Counted from the first letter of the stretch, positions 8,532 through 18,969 are shown. The stretch: DNA of 64,000 nt from an uncultured Roseateles sp. (GCA_946886855.1 CAMPJJ010000016.1:1-64000), one strand, 5' to 3'. Notes: generated from the sequence alone by a model not told the origin. Program-made: numbers and translations.

Positions 8532-9441
8532 CCGCCGGCAGCGTCAGCAGCGAGGTCTCGCGCATGATGCGCACGAAGTCGCCCAGGTAGGGCTTGCTGG
8601 CCAGCGCGGTGGTGCTCACCGCGTAGAGCCGGCCGGTCAGGCCGCGCTCGCCGATGCGCTGCTGCGCGACGTAGCCTCGCGCGAGGTAGCTTTCCACCGC
8701 CCACAGCGGCAGCGCGGCCAGCCCGCGGCCGCTGGCCACCAGCTGCAGCATCGCCACCGTCAACTCGCTGGTGCGCCGCGGCGGCGTCACGCCCGCGGGC
8801 TTCAGCACGCGGCGCACCAGGTCCAGCATCTCGTCCGGCACCGGGTAGGTGATCAGCGTGTGATCGGCGAAGTCCGCCGCCTCCAGCCACGGCTTCGCGA
8901 GCAGGACGTGACCCTTGGGGAGGAGCGCGACGATCTCGAACTCGAAGAGCGGGTGCACGACCACCGCCGCCTCGTCCGCGTCGACCTCGGAGACGATGGC
9001 CACTTCCGCGCGGTCCTGGTGCAGCAGCCCCACGGGATCCGCATGGAAGCCGGACACGATGTCCAGCTCCACCTCCGGCCAGCGGCTGCGGAACGCGTCC
9101 ATCGCCGGCATCAGCCAGTCGAAGCAGGTGTGGCACTCCACCGCGATCCGCAGCTGCCCCGCGGCGCCGGCAGCCAGCCGGCGCAGGTCGCGGTCGGCCT
9201 CCTCCACCAGCGGCAGCACCTGCTCGGCCAGACGCAGCAGGCGCTGGCCCGCCACGCTGAACTGCACCGGCTGGCTCTTGCGCTCGAAGAGCACGGCCTC
9301 GTAATGGTCCTCGAGTCCCTTGAGCTGATGCGACAGCGCGGACTGGGTGAGGTTGAGCAGCTGGGCGGCGCGCGACACGTTCCCGGCCTCGCGCACCGCC
9401 AGCAGCGTGCGCAGATGTCTCAATTCCAGCGGCAGGTTCAT
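8518..9441 (-). CDS. metR: MetR, LysR-type activator of methionine biosynthesis
   Basis: A 307-residue LysR regulator that in enteric bacteria responds to homocysteine and controls metE, metH and related genes. The helix-turn-helix is VREAGNVSRAAQLLNLTQSALSHQLKGLE. The MetR-specific effector block is RIAVECHTCFDWLMPAMDAFR...LDIVSGFHADPVGLL. It is divergent from a MetE-N-like gene and about 14 kb from metE, which has an exact MetR box. The start overlaps TTCATGAA, a half-site-like palindrome. Confidence 0.92.
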   Translation of the reverse strand: MNLPLELRHLRTLLAVREAGNVSRAAQLLNLTQSALSHQLKGLEDHYEAVLFERKSQPVQFSVAGQRLLRLAEQVLPLVEEADRDLRRLAAGAAGQLRIAVECHTCFDWLMPAMDAFRSRWPEVELDIVSGFHADPVGLLHQDRAEVAIVSEVDADEAAVVVHPLFEFEIVALLPKGHVLLAKPWLEAADFADHTLITYPVPDEMLDLVRRVLKPAGVTPPRRTSELTVAMLQLVASGRGLAALPLWAVESYLARGYVAQQRIGERGLTGRLYAVSTTALASKPYLGDFVRIMRETSLLTLPAVSLL

Positions 9442-9522
9442 GAATGAAATTGTTGATCAACCGAAAAACGTTTCGTTTGAATCATATCGATCCGCGCCGG
9501 ATCATGCGCATCGACCTTCAAC

Positions 9523-10449
9523 ATGACGACGCTTCAGATGATCAGGATCCATGAACCGATGCGGTGGCTGGGCGCTCCGGCGACGACGGCGTCCCGCGCC
9601 GCCGTCTGGCGGGCGCAGCAGGCCAGGGGCCGGGATTTCGTGACCGTGGGCGCCCGGCCCGGCGTCGACGCGGTGACGCAGATGCTGGGACTGGTCGGTG
9701 CCGCGTCGGCCGACTTCGACAGCGCCACGCGCTTCCAGCTGGAGGCCGGCGCGCTGCTGGCCGAGATCGACGAAGCCATCGCCCTCCCCGCCAGCCCCTG
9801 CGTGGCGCTGCTGGGGCCGGTGAGCCTGCTGTTCCTCGGCAGGAGCGTGGAAGCAGGGTTCGACCGGCTCGGCCTGCTGGACCGGCTGCTCCCCGTTTAC
9901 GAGGCGCTGCTGACCCGGCTCGCGGCGCGCGGCGTGACCTGGGTGCAGATGGACGAGCCGCTGCTGGGCGAGGCCTTGCCGCCGGCGTGGCAGGACGCCC
10001 TGCGGCGTGCCTATGCGCGGTTGCTTGGCGTCGATCAGCACCTGATGCTCACGACCGGCGCGGCGCTGCTGCCGGGCAACCTGGCCCTCGCCTGCGAGTT
10101 GCCGGTGGCCGGTCTGCACATCGACGCGCCGATCGACTCCGAGGCCTTGAAGGAAGCCGCGCAGCGGCTGCCGCGCGAGCGGGAGCTGTCGGTGCGGATC
10201 AGCGCTCAGGAGCACGGCGGCACGCAGGCCCTGGCCGCGCTGCGCGCCTTGCGTCAGCTGCGCGGCGGTCGGGTCTGGCTGGCGGGCGAGCTGGAATGGA
10301 GCGCCCGCGAGCGCGCTCCGGACGCCGACGAACTGGTCGCCCTGCAACGCGCGCTGTGGCGCGACGATGCGGTGATGGCGCTCACGGCGTCGTCAGCAAC
10401 TGCTGCACGCTCGAGAAGTCCATGCCTCCCCGCCCAGCCCGGCTGTTGA
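9523..10449 (+). CDS. Orphan MetE N-terminal-domain protein
   Basis: 308 residues similar to the N-terminal half of cobalamin-independent methionine synthase only. LLDRLLPVYEALLTRLAARGVTWVQMDEPLL lines up with [31 protein letters not shown] of the full MetE encoded here at 23445-25736, and LALACELPVAGLHIDAP with [17 protein letters not shown]. The opening FPRIG/REL/K motif is absent and so is the whole C-terminal zinc/catalytic barrel, so it cannot be a methionine synthase by itself. It is divergent from metR with an 81-bp gap. The last 20 residues are low-complexity and overlap the convergent mmsB gene by 68 bp. Role unknown, perhaps homocysteine or folate binding. Confidence 0.75.
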   Translation: MTTLQMIRIHEPMRWLGAPATTASRAAVWRAQQARGRDFVTVGARPGVDAVTQMLGLVGAASADFDSATRFQLEAGALLAEIDEAIALPASPCVALLGPVSLLFLGRSVEAGFDRLGLLDRLLPVYEALLTRLAARGVTWVQMDEPLLGEALPPAWQDALRRAYARLLGVDQHLMLTTGAALLPGNLALACELPVAGLHIDAPIDSEALKEAAQRLPRERELSVRISAQEHGGTQALAALRALRQLRGGRVWLAGELEWSARERAPDADELVALQRALWRDDAVMALTASSATAARSRSPCLPAQPGC

Positions 10450-11287
10450 GCGCATAGAGGTTGCGGGCGAGCTCGCCGAGCGGCACGGCCGCGCCGACCT
10501 GCAGGGCGGCCTCGACCGCGAGGCCCAGGTCCTTGAGCATCAGGTCGCTGCCGAAGCCGCCGCTGTAGCCGCGCGACGCGGGCGCCTCCGGCTTCACGCC
10601 GGGCCAGGGATTGCAGACCTCGGTGGCCCAGCTGCGGCCGGTGCTGACGGCCATCATGGCCGACAGCGCCTGCGGATCCAGGCCGTGGGAGACGCCCAGC
10701 GCCAGCGCCTCGCCGGTCACCGCCATGATCACGCCCAGCGCCATGTTGTTGCACAGCTTGGCGACCTGGCCGGCGCCGGACGCGCCCATGTGGAAGACGT
10801 TGCTGCCCATCGCCGAGAGCACGGGGCGGGCGCGCTCCAGCGCGGCCGCCTCGCCACCGACGATGAAGGTCAGCGTGCCGGCCGCGGCACCCGCCGTGCC
10901 GCCGGAGACCGGCGCATCGATCATCGCCAGACCGCGCGCCTGCGCGGCCTCGGCGACGCGCTGCGCGCTCGCCGGGGCGATGGTGCTGCAGTCGATCACC
11001 AGCGCGTCGGCGCCGATGCGCGCGATCAGGCCGTCCTCGCCGAGGAACAGCGACTCGACGTGTCTGCTGGCCGGCAGCATCGAGATCACCACCGTCGCCC
11101 CCTCCACGGCGGCAACCGCCGACGGCGCCACAGTGACGCCCGCCGCGCGGGCCGCGGCCAGCGCCGCTTCGCTCAGGTCGAAGGCGGCCACCGCGTAGCC
11201 GTGCTTCACGAGGTTCGCTGCCATCGGCCCGCCCATGTGGCCGAGGCCGATGAAGGCGATGCGTTCAGCGGTCGTCGCGTTGCTCAT
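10382..11287 (-). CDS. mmsB: 3-hydroxyisobutyrate dehydrogenase
   Basis: NAD-dependent oxidation of 3-hydroxyisobutyrate to methylmalonate semialdehyde in valine breakdown. About 301 residues: Rossmann motif FIGLGHMGGPMAANL at the N-terminus, substrate motif DAPVSGGTAGAAAGTL near residue 120, and catalytic Lys in GAGQVAKLCNNM near 170. The ATG at 11287 is chosen because AAGGAG lies 8 nt upstream. The ATG at 11293 is too close to that site. Last gene of the five-gene valine operon. Confidence 0.93.
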   Translation of the reverse strand: MSNATTAERIAFIGLGHMGGPMAANLVKHGYAVAAFDLSEAALAAARAAGVTVAPSAVAAVEGATVVISMLPASRHVESLFLGEDGLIARIGADALVIDCSTIAPASAQRVAEAAQARGLAMIDAPVSGGTAGAAAGTLTFIVGGEAAALERARPVLSAMGSNVFHMGASGAGQVAKLCNNMALGVIMAVTGEALALGVSHGLDPQALSAMMAVSTGRSWATEVCNPWPGVKPEAPASRGYSGGFGSDLMLKDLGLAVEAALQVGAAVPLGELARNLYALNSRAGRGGMDFSSVQQLLTTP

Positions 11288-11371
11288 GGTCATTTCTCCT
11301 TGTCTTGATGGCACGCGCGGCGGGCCATGCCAGGTCATCGAACGGATCGATGCAGTGAATGAGAGGGATAC

Positions 11372-11416
11372 GGTCGCTGGGGTCGCTGGGGTCGATGGGC
11401 TCGATGGGCTCGATGG
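11372..11416. repeat. 9-bp tandem repeat, 5 copies
   Basis: Units GGTCGCTGG, GGTCGCTGG, GGTCGATGG, GCTCGATGG and GCTCGATGG follow one another in the spacer between the hydrolase stop and the mmsB start. It is not translated in any supported gene and sits inside the presumed operon transcript. Confidence 0.9.
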
Positions 11417-11423
11417 TCCAGAC

Positions 11424-12632
11424 TCAGCGCAGGTCGGCGAGCGGATGCTCGCCGGCGAAGCGCGGCGCGAGCAGCGCGTCGAGATGCGCATCGCCGCCCT
11501 CCTCCTGCGCGGCGCCCTGCCAGCGCGGCGTCCTGTCCTTGTCGATCAGCAGCGCGCGCACGCCTTCGGCGAAATCCGGGAACACGCAGCAGCCGACCGA
11601 GGCCTGGTACTCCAGCCGGAGCACTTCGGCGAGCGAGGCGTGCCGCAAGCGACGCTGCAACGCAAGGGCCAGCGCGGCGGAGGTCGGCGAGCCCTTCTGG
11701 AACGTCGATCCCGCGGCGGCCAGCCAAGGGTCGGCCTCGCAGGCCAGCGAACGCAGGCGCGGCGCGATCGCCGCCAGCGTGTCGTGCGGGCCGATCAGCG
11801 CGTCGATGCGATCGCGCTGCGGTGCGAGCTGGCCCGGCGCCAGGTCCGCGGACGGCAACGCGCGCAGCAGGTCGTCGAGCCGCTCGGCGTCCGCCGCCGG
11901 CTCGCCGTCCCAGCGCGCATGCGCGATGCCTTCGAGCATGGCGCCGTGGTCCTCGCCGCGCGCGGCGCGATCGGCCAGTCCGGCCCAGAGTGCGTCGGCC
12001 GCGTTCAGCGGGGCGCCGGTGAGCGCGAGGAACAACCCCGTCCGCCCCGGCAGCCGCGAGAGGAACCAGCTCCCGCCCACATCCGGATAGAGGCCCAGCG
12101 TGATCTCCGGCATCGCCAGCTTGCTGCGCGGCGTCACGACGCGGTGCGATGCGCCGGCCATCAGGCCGATGCCGCCGCCCATGACGATGCCGTGGCCCCA
12201 GACCAGCAGCGGTTTCGGATAGCGGTGGAGGGTGTGGTCGAGGCGGTACTCGCGCTCGAAGAAGTCGGCGGCGTCGCGCGGCACCTTGCCGGGTCCGGCC
12301 GCGCGCATCGCGCGGTAGAGACCGACCACGTCGCCGCCGGCACAGAAGGCCTTGTCGCCGTTGCCGTCGAGCACCACGCCCGCCACCTGCGGATCGTCCG
12401 CCCACGCGCTCAACTGCGCCTGGAGCAGATCGACCATCGGCAAGGTCAGCGCGTTGAGGCTGGCCGGCACGTTCAGCGTCGCATGGCCGAAGCGATGGCC
12501 CGAGGCGGTCAATACCGTGCGGAACAGCACCGGCGCCGCGCTGTGCTCGCCCGGACGCTGGCTCGGCTCCTGGAGGGCGGCCTGGTGTCGGTCCCGGCCG
12601 GCGTTCTCGACAGTGTTCCCGGAGACGGTCAT
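11424..12632 (-). CDS. 3-hydroxyisobutyryl-CoA hydrolase
   Basis: Crotonase-fold enzyme that releases CoA from 3-hydroxyisobutyryl-CoA, which commits the carbon to free 3-hydroxyisobutyrate for MmsB. 402 residues. Motifs: oxyanion-hole stretches NGDKAFCAGGDV and HGIVMGGGIGLMAGASHRV, then PEITLGLYPDVGGSW, and the hydrolase-type C-terminus FPDFAEGVRALLIDKDRTPRW that separates it from plain hydratases. The first about 35 residues are poorly conserved. It lies 9 bp after the enoyl-CoA hydratase gene. Confidence 0.9.
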   Translation of the reverse strand: MTVSGNTVENAGRDRHQAALQEPSQRPGEHSAAPVLFRTVLTASGHRFGHATLNVPASLNALTLPMVDLLQAQLSAWADDPQVAGVVLDGNGDKAFCAGGDVVGLYRAMRAAGPGKVPRDAADFFEREYRLDHTLHRYPKPLLVWGHGIVMGGGIGLMAGASHRVVTPRSKLAMPEITLGLYPDVGGSWFLSRLPGRTGLFLALTGAPLNAADALWAGLADRAARGEDHGAMLEGIAHARWDGEPAADAERLDDLLRALPSADLAPGQLAPQRDRIDALIGPHDTLAAIAPRLRSLACEADPWLAAAGSTFQKGSPTSAALALALQRRLRHASLAEVLRLEYQASVGCCVFPDFAEGVRALLIDKDRTPRWQGAAQEEGGDAHLDALLAPRFAGEHPLADLR

Positions 12633-12641
12633 CGGGTCTCC

Positions 12642-13445
12642 TCAGGCGTTGCGCCACTGCGGGCTGCGCTTGCCCAGGAAAGCGTTCACGCCTTCGCGCT
12701 GGTCTTCGGACTCGAAGAGCCCGATGAACGCCTCGCGCTCGGCAGCCAGTTGCGAATGCGGCGGCGCGGTGCGCGCGCCCTGGATCAGCCGCTTGCACGC
12801 GGTCACGCTGGTGGGACTCTGCGCCTGCACACGCTCGGCCCACTGGAGCGCCTTCGCCAGCGCGCCGCCCTTGGGGACCAGCTCGTCCGCCAGTCCGATG
12901 CGGAGCGCCGTTTCCGCGTCGACGCGCTCGCCGAGCAGCACCATGCGCTTGGCCCAGCTTTCGCCGATGGTCCAGCTCAACCATTGCGTCCCGCCGGCGC
13001 AGGGCAGCAGGCCGACCGTCGCTTCAGGCAACGCCATCACCGCGTGCGACTCCGCGATGCGCAGGTCGCAGGCCAGCGCGCATTCGAGTCCGCCGCCCAT
13101 CGCGTAGCCGTTGATCGCGGCGATGCTGACGCCGCGGAATCCGGCGAGCGCTTCGAAGGCCTCGCCGAATCGACGCGCCATCGTCGCGGCGACGCCCTTG
13201 TCGCCGTCGGCGAACAGCTTCAGGTCGGCGCCGGCGCTGAAGAACTTCTCGCCGTCGCCGGTGATGACCAGCGCGTAGATCTCGCGGTCGCGGTTGAGGT
13301 CCCCGACCAGCCGCGTCAATGCGGCGAGGCTGTCGGCGGTCCAGGTGTGGGCGGGCGGATTCGTCAGCGTGACGATCGCGGTGGGGCCGCGGCGTTCGAG
13401 GCGCAGGCCGGCGTAGGCGCTACTCGTATCGGTGATGTTGTTCAT
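12642..13445 (-). CDS. Enoyl-CoA hydratase (methacrylyl-CoA hydration)
   Basis: A 267-residue crotonase-family hydratase. FFSAGADLKLF and NGYAMGGGLECALACDLRIAE form the oxyanion hole, and LPEATVGLLPCAGGTQ carries a catalytic Glu region. Given its neighbours it most likely hydrates methacrylyl-CoA to 3-hydroxyisobutyryl-CoA in valine catabolism. Broader short-chain activity cannot be excluded. Confidence 0.9.
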   Translation of the reverse strand: MNNITDTSSAYAGLRLERRGPTAIVTLTNPPAHTWTADSLAALTRLVGDLNRDREIYALVITGDGEKFFSAGADLKLFADGDKGVAATMARRFGEAFEALAGFRGVSIAAINGYAMGGGLECALACDLRIAESHAVMALPEATVGLLPCAGGTQWLSWTIGESWAKRMVLLGERVDAETALRIGLADELVPKGGALAKALQWAERVQAQSPTSVTACKRLIQGARTAPPHSQLAAEREAFIGLFESEDQREGVNAFLGKRSPQWRNA

Positions 13446-13490
13446 GGGGAGACTGGGGTGAAGATGTGAATCGGGATGGGGAAATGCGGG

Positions 13491-14651
13491 TCATCGGATC
13501 GCCTCCGGTGCCTGGTCCTGCAACATCCGCCGCGCGACGATGACGCGCATGATTTCGTTGGTGCCTTCGAGGATCTGGTGCACGCGCGCATCGCGCAGGT
13601 AGCGCTCCAGCGGGTACTCGCGGATGTAGCCGTAGCCGCCGTGGATCTGCAGCGCCTCGTTGCAGACGCTGAAGCCGATGTCGGTGGCCAGGCGCTTGGC
13701 CATGGCGCAGTACACCTGCGCGTCCGGCGATTTCGCATCCAGCTTGGACGCCGCCAGCCGCACCATCTGCCGCGCGGCGACGAGCTCCGTCGCCATGTCG
13801 GCCAGCTTGAACTGCAAGACCTGCATGTCAGCCAGCGCGCGGCCGAACTGGTGGCGCTCATGCATGTAGCGCTGCGCCGCGGCCAGCGCACCTTGCGCAG
13901 CGCCGACCGAGCAGGTCGCGATGTTGATGCGCCCGCCGTCCAGCCCCTGCATCGCGATGCGGAAGCCCTGCCCTTCCTCGCCCAGCCGGTGCGCCGCCGG
14001 CACGCGCACGCCGTCGAAGCCGATGGCGCGGGTGGGCTGGCTGTTCCAGCCCATCTTCTCTTCCTTGCGGCCGTACTGGATGCCGGGCGAATCGCCTTCA
14101 ACGAGGAAGGCTGAAATGCCGTCCGCACCCGCGCCGCCGGTGCGCGCCATCACGACCAGCACGTCCGTCGCGCCCGCGCCGGAGATGAAGGCCTTGTGGC
14201 CGTCGATCACGTAGTCCTCGCCGTCGCGCCGCGCCGTCGTTCGCAGCGAGGCCGCGTCGGACCCCGACCCCGGCTCCGTCAGGCAATACGACGCGAGCTT
14301 GGTGCCGCTGCACAACGCCGGTCCGAATCGACGCGCGACCGCCGCCGACGCATGGCTGCCCACCATCCACGCCGCCATGTTGTGGATGCTGAGGAAGGCG
14401 GTCGTCGACGGGCAGGCCGCGGCCAGCTCCTCCAGCACGATGGTCGCGTCCAGCCGCGGCAGCCCGAGTCCGCCGGTCGCCGCCGGCGCATACAGGCCGC
14501 AGAAGCCGAGCTCGCCCGCATGACGCAGCGTGTCGCGCGGGAAGAAGGACTGCGCGTCCCAGCCGGCCGCATGCGGCGCCATCTCGTCGCGGGCGAAATC
14601 GCGCGCCGCCTGCTGGAAGGCGCGTTGCTGCTCGTCGAGCTCGAAGTCCAT
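13491..14651 (-). CDS. Acyl-CoA dehydrogenase, probable isobutyryl-CoA dehydrogenase
   Basis: A 386-residue FAD flavoprotein. LTEPGSGSDAASLRT (substrate/FAD), IQYGRKEEKMGWNSQPT, and QIHGGYGYIREYPLERYLRDARVHQILEGTNEIMR at the C-terminus carry the expected family residues. Position between mmsA and the methacrylyl-CoA hydratase argues for isobutyryl-CoA as the substrate. Electrons would go to ETF, which is not encoded in this window. Confidence 0.92.
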   Translation of the reverse strand: MDFELDEQQRAFQQAARDFARDEMAPHAAGWDAQSFFPRDTLRHAGELGFCGLYAPAATGGLGLPRLDATIVLEELAAACPSTTAFLSIHNMAAWMVGSHASAAVARRFGPALCSGTKLASYCLTEPGSGSDAASLRTTARRDGEDYVIDGHKAFISGAGATDVLVVMARTGGAGADGISAFLVEGDSPGIQYGRKEEKMGWNSQPTRAIGFDGVRVPAAHRLGEEGQGFRIAMQGLDGGRINIATCSVGAAQGALAAAQRYMHERHQFGRALADMQVLQFKLADMATELVAARQMVRLAASKLDAKSPDAQVYCAMAKRLATDIGFSVCNEALQIHGGYGYIREYPLERYLRDARVHQILEGTNEIMRVIVARRMLQDQAPEAIR

Positions 14652-14660
14652 CAGGTCCTC

Positions 14661-14700
14661 ACCGCCTTACCGCCTTACCGCTTTGCCGCTTTGCCGCCTT
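14661..14700. repeat. 8-bp tandem repeat, 5 copies
   Basis: ACCGCCTT, ACCGCCTT, ACCGCTTT, GCCGCTTT and GCCGCCTT fill most of the 71-bp spacer between mmsA and the acyl-CoA dehydrogenase gene. The array ends 9 bp from the dehydrogenase start, so length changes could alter the distance to its ribosome binding site. Confidence 0.9.
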
Positions 14701-14722
14701 AGCGCCCCATGGCCCCATGGCC

Positions 14723-16231
<1,509 letters not shown>

Positions 16232-16311
16232 GCACGGTCTCCAGCAGGTCGATGTCCTCGGTGGGACGCACCAGCGAACCTTTTCGCAGTGCACTCGACG
16301 GTGGGTTGAAT

Positions 16312-16423
16312 TTCACAGAGAATCTATCCACACACTTCGCAAGACACCAGCGTTCCCTCTTGTGAAGCGGTGCGGCGGCAAAACACTCCACAAGAATTCT
16401 GTGAAATCAGCGAATCCTGTGAA
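16312..16423. promoter_or_regulatory. Cluster of TTGYGAA operator-like sites (mmsA / regulator)
   Basis: In the 196-bp divergent spacer there are TTCACAG (16312-16318), TTCGCAA (16336-16342), TTGTGAA (16360-16366), CTGTGAA (16399-16405) and CTGTGAA (16417-16423). The first three are 24 bp apart. The same core recurs in front of the 2-methylcitrate operon at 32627-32733. Likely binding sites of the adjacent regulator; this is inference. Confidence 0.6.
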
Positions 16424-16427
16424 TCGC

Positions 16428-17933
16428 ATGGCCCTTCCCCACAGCCCCCCGCCGAGCTCGTCCCGCAAGCTGTTCATCGGCCCGAGGATCCGTCGGCTGC
16501 GCGAGCAGCTGCAGTGGAACCAGGCCGAACTGGCGAGCCGTCTGGCGCTGTCGCTCAGCTACGTGTCGCAGATCGAGACCAACCAGCGGCCGGTCACGGC
16601 GAGCGTGCTGATCAAGCTGGCGGAGGTGTTCGGCGGCGGCATCGGACAGTTCTCGGAGGAGCAGGACCAGCAGCTGCTGGCGGACCTGGACGCGGCGCTG
16701 CGCGACCGCTCGCTGACGACGACGGTGATGGCGCCGGCGCAGGTCGCGCGGCTGGTGGAGCAGGCGCCGGAACTGGCCGAGTCCTACGTCGCGCTGCATC
16801 AGCGCTACCTGCGGCTGCAGGACGAGCACTCGCAGATGATCGACCGCTTCTACGGCGAGCAGGGCCGCGAGGCGGCGGGGGCGCCGCCCTCGTTCCGCGG
16901 CGAGCCGCTGCCGCACGAGGCGGTGCGCGATCACCTGAACCGCCGCAACAACCACCTCGACGATCTGGACCTGCGCGGCGAGCAGTTGGCCGGATCGCTG
17001 GGTCTGGTGCCCGGCCACCGCGCGCAGCCGCTGCGGGATCTGCTGCTGCGGCGCTTCGGCATCAGGACCGAGGTGGGCGACGACGGCGAGACGCGGGAGG
17101 CATCGGCCGACGCCTTCCTGCGTCACTACGACCCACGGCGCAAGCTGTTGCGGATGCCGCGTTTCCTGAGCGATGCGCAGCAGGCCTTCCAGCTCGCCAC
17201 GCAGTACGCGCTGATCGCCGAGGCCGAGGCCATCGAGGCGGAACTCGGCGCCGGCGCCTTCGTCGACGACGCGACGCGCGCGCTGGCGCGACAGGGCTTC
17301 GCCCACTACTTCGCCGGCGCGACGCTGCTGCCGTACGGCGAGTTCCTGACCGCGGCGCGCCACGCGCGCTACGACGTCGAGCTGCTGCAGCAGCGCTTCC
17401 AGGTCAGCGTGGAGACGGTCTGCCATCGGCTGTCGACGCTGCAGCGCAACGGCCATCGCGGCGTGCCCTTCTATTTCGTCCGCGTGGACCAGGCGGGGAA
17501 CATCTCGAAGCGCCAGAGCGCGACCAGCTTCCACTTCGCGCGGCACGGCGGCGCGTGCCCGCTGTGGCACGTGCACGAGGCCTTCGCGCAGCCGGGGCGC
17601 TTCCTCACGCAGATCGCGGAGATGCCCGACGGCAGCCGTTTCTTCGGCATCGCGCGGACCATCGAGCGGCACGGCGGCGGCGGTTACCTGGCGCGGCGCA
17701 AGCTGTTCGCGATCGGCCTGGGCTGCGACATCTCGCATGCGCGGGAGCTGGTGTACGCAGAGGGCTTGAGCTTCGACGAGCGCACGGTCGCCCAGCAGGC
17801 GATCCCCATCGGCCCCGGCTGCCGCGTGTGTCCGCGCGAGCACTGCGTCCAGCGCGCGTTCCCGCCGGCCGGCAAGGCGCTGGTGGCGGACAGCGACAGT
17901 GAGTCGCTGGTGTCTTACCGGTTCACCGGTTGA
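16428..17933 (+). CDS. XRE-family regulator with IrrE-like and DUF2083 domains
   Basis: 501 residues. The N-terminal XRE helix-turn-helix is RIRRLREQLQWNQAELASRLALSLSYVSQIETNQRPVT. A central IrrE/ImmA-like region includes QGFAHYFAGATLLPYGEFLTAAR, and the C-terminal DUF2083 has paired Cys (GGACPLW, GLGCDIS, PGCRVCPREHCVQRAFPP). Members of this class (RamB, mycobacterial PrpR, ScfR-like proteins) sense short-chain acyl-CoAs and regulate propionate genes. Divergent from mmsA. I infer that it controls both the valine operon and the prp operon. Confidence 0.85.
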   Translation: MALPHSPPPSSSRKLFIGPRIRRLREQLQWNQAELASRLALSLSYVSQIETNQRPVTASVLIKLAEVFGGGIGQFSEEQDQQLLADLDAALRDRSLTTTVMAPAQVARLVEQAPELAESYVALHQRYLRLQDEHSQMIDRFYGEQGREAAGAPPSFRGEPLPHEAVRDHLNRRNNHLDDLDLRGEQLAGSLGLVPGHRAQPLRDLLLRRFGIRTEVGDDGETREASADAFLRHYDPRRKLLRMPRFLSDAQQAFQLATQYALIAEAEAIEAELGAGAFVDDATRALARQGFAHYFAGATLLPYGEFLTAARHARYDVELLQQRFQVSVETVCHRLSTLQRNGHRGVPFYFVRVDQAGNISKRQSATSFHFARHGGACPLWHVHEAFAQPGRFLTQIAEMPDGSRFFGIARTIERHGGGGYLARRKLFAIGLGCDISHARELVYAEGLSFDERTVAQQAIPIGPGCRVCPREHCVQRAFPPAGKALVADSDSESLVSYRFTG

Positions 17934-18018
17934 GGGAGCTCGAGGGATGTCATCATCGGCATCCGACGCCCCGCCGAGGGGGCCTCATGAATGTTCAGGA
18001 TCAACGCTGGAGCGGATG

Positions 18019-18324
18019 ATGAAGCGCAGTACCCCACCCCACCCCGACAAGCGACAGCGCCCAGCCGATGAACGCGCGTTGCCGACCGCAGAGCGCGCGG
18101 AGCTGCAGCGTCAGGGTGCCAAGGCCGCGGCCCGCGGCGACGGGACGTCCGGCAATCCGATGGATCACACCGCCAACCTGCCGACCAGCACCGGGGAATG
18201 CGCCGACTTGTGGCAGGAGCGCAAGGATGCCTGGCAGAGCGGCCATGAGGCCCAGTCGAAGACCGACGACCACGTCGACGCGAAGACGCAGAGCCAGGCC
18301 GAGCGCACGAGGGATGAACACTGA
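18019..18324 (+). CDS. Small Rmf/CrpP-like protein (tentative)
   Basis: A 101-residue hydrophilic protein. The block LQRQGAKAAARGDGTSGNPMD...ADLWQERKDAWQSGHEAQ follows the Rmf/CrpP-fold pattern (a helix with G-x-x-A-A, an NP turn, a W-x-x-G-x-x-A helix). Proteins of this fold include ribosome modulation factor. The start at 18019 has GGAG 6 nt upstream; 18016 is also possible. The charged C-terminus has no known domain. The fold match is by eye and tentative. Confidence 0.5.
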   Translation: MKRSTPPHPDKRQRPADERALPTAERAELQRQGAKAAARGDGTSGNPMDHTANLPTSTGECADLWQERKDAWQSGHEAQSKTDDHVDAKTQSQAERTRDEH

Positions 18325-18549
18325 GCGCCACCGTCGCGGCAGCGGGCCGGCAAGTTCTCTGTGCGCATGCCCGGCATCGGCATGGATTACCGAGGACGCC
18401 CTGGCCGCCGCGGCGCCAGGCGCCTCCGCAAGCGCTCCGATGAGCGCCTGACGCCAAGCGGCACGGTCTGGTCCTCGAGCCGGGCGTGCGACGGTGCCGC
18501 GCTTGCCTGTCAGGGTTGAGCCGGTTTCCGGCGCAACCAAGGTCTCATC
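18325..18549. other. Gene-free spacer
   Basis: Between two small hypothetical genes. I see no convincing reading frame, RNA or operator here. The composition remains GC-rich. Confidence 0.6.
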
Positions 18550-18969
18550 ATGAACAGCAGTCCCTCGCCTCACGGCACGCAGGCTCCGCGCAGCTCCCGG
18601 CCGGAGAACGAAGACGACGACCCGGTGGGCGACAACCAGCCGGTGACCGCCTCGACGCCGGTCGAGCAGGGCGACGAATCGCAGCAGGCTGACCGGGACG
18701 ATCAGGATGATCAGGTCGATCAGGACGATCAGGACGATCGGGACGACCGGGCCGATGAATCGAACGCCGGCGCCGTTCGCACCGGCAACGACGGCCAGCC
18801 GCCGCAGTCGGACCCGGTCCCCGAGGACGTCCCCAAGGAACTGCCGGAAGGCAGCGACGCCCCGCCGAGCGATCGCCTCAACGACCATCGCCAGGACAAG
18901 GCCGCGTCAAGCCGGTCGGGACGGCCGCCGTCTTCGGACAGCAAGCTCCCCCAGTCCAGCCGGGGCTGA
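18550..18969 (+). CDS. Acidic, probably disordered repeat protein
   Basis: A 139-residue protein made almost wholly of D, E, Q, S, P, N and R. It has no hydrophobic core, signal or membrane segment. Residues 48-68 are a DDQ/DDR repeat (DRDDQDDQVDQDDQDDRDDR) encoded by a 9- to 12-bp DNA repeat near 18696-18750. Expected to be intrinsically disordered. AAGG lies upstream of the ATG. Its reality rests on codon use and the absence of an alternative frame. Function not recognised. Confidence 0.5.
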   Translation: MNSSPSPHGTQAPRSSRPENEDDDPVGDNQPVTASTPVEQGDESQQADRDDQDDQVDQDDQDDRDDRADESNAGAVRTGNDGQPPQSDPVPEDVPKELPEGSDAPPSDRLNDHRQDKAASSRSGRPPSSDSKLPQSSRG

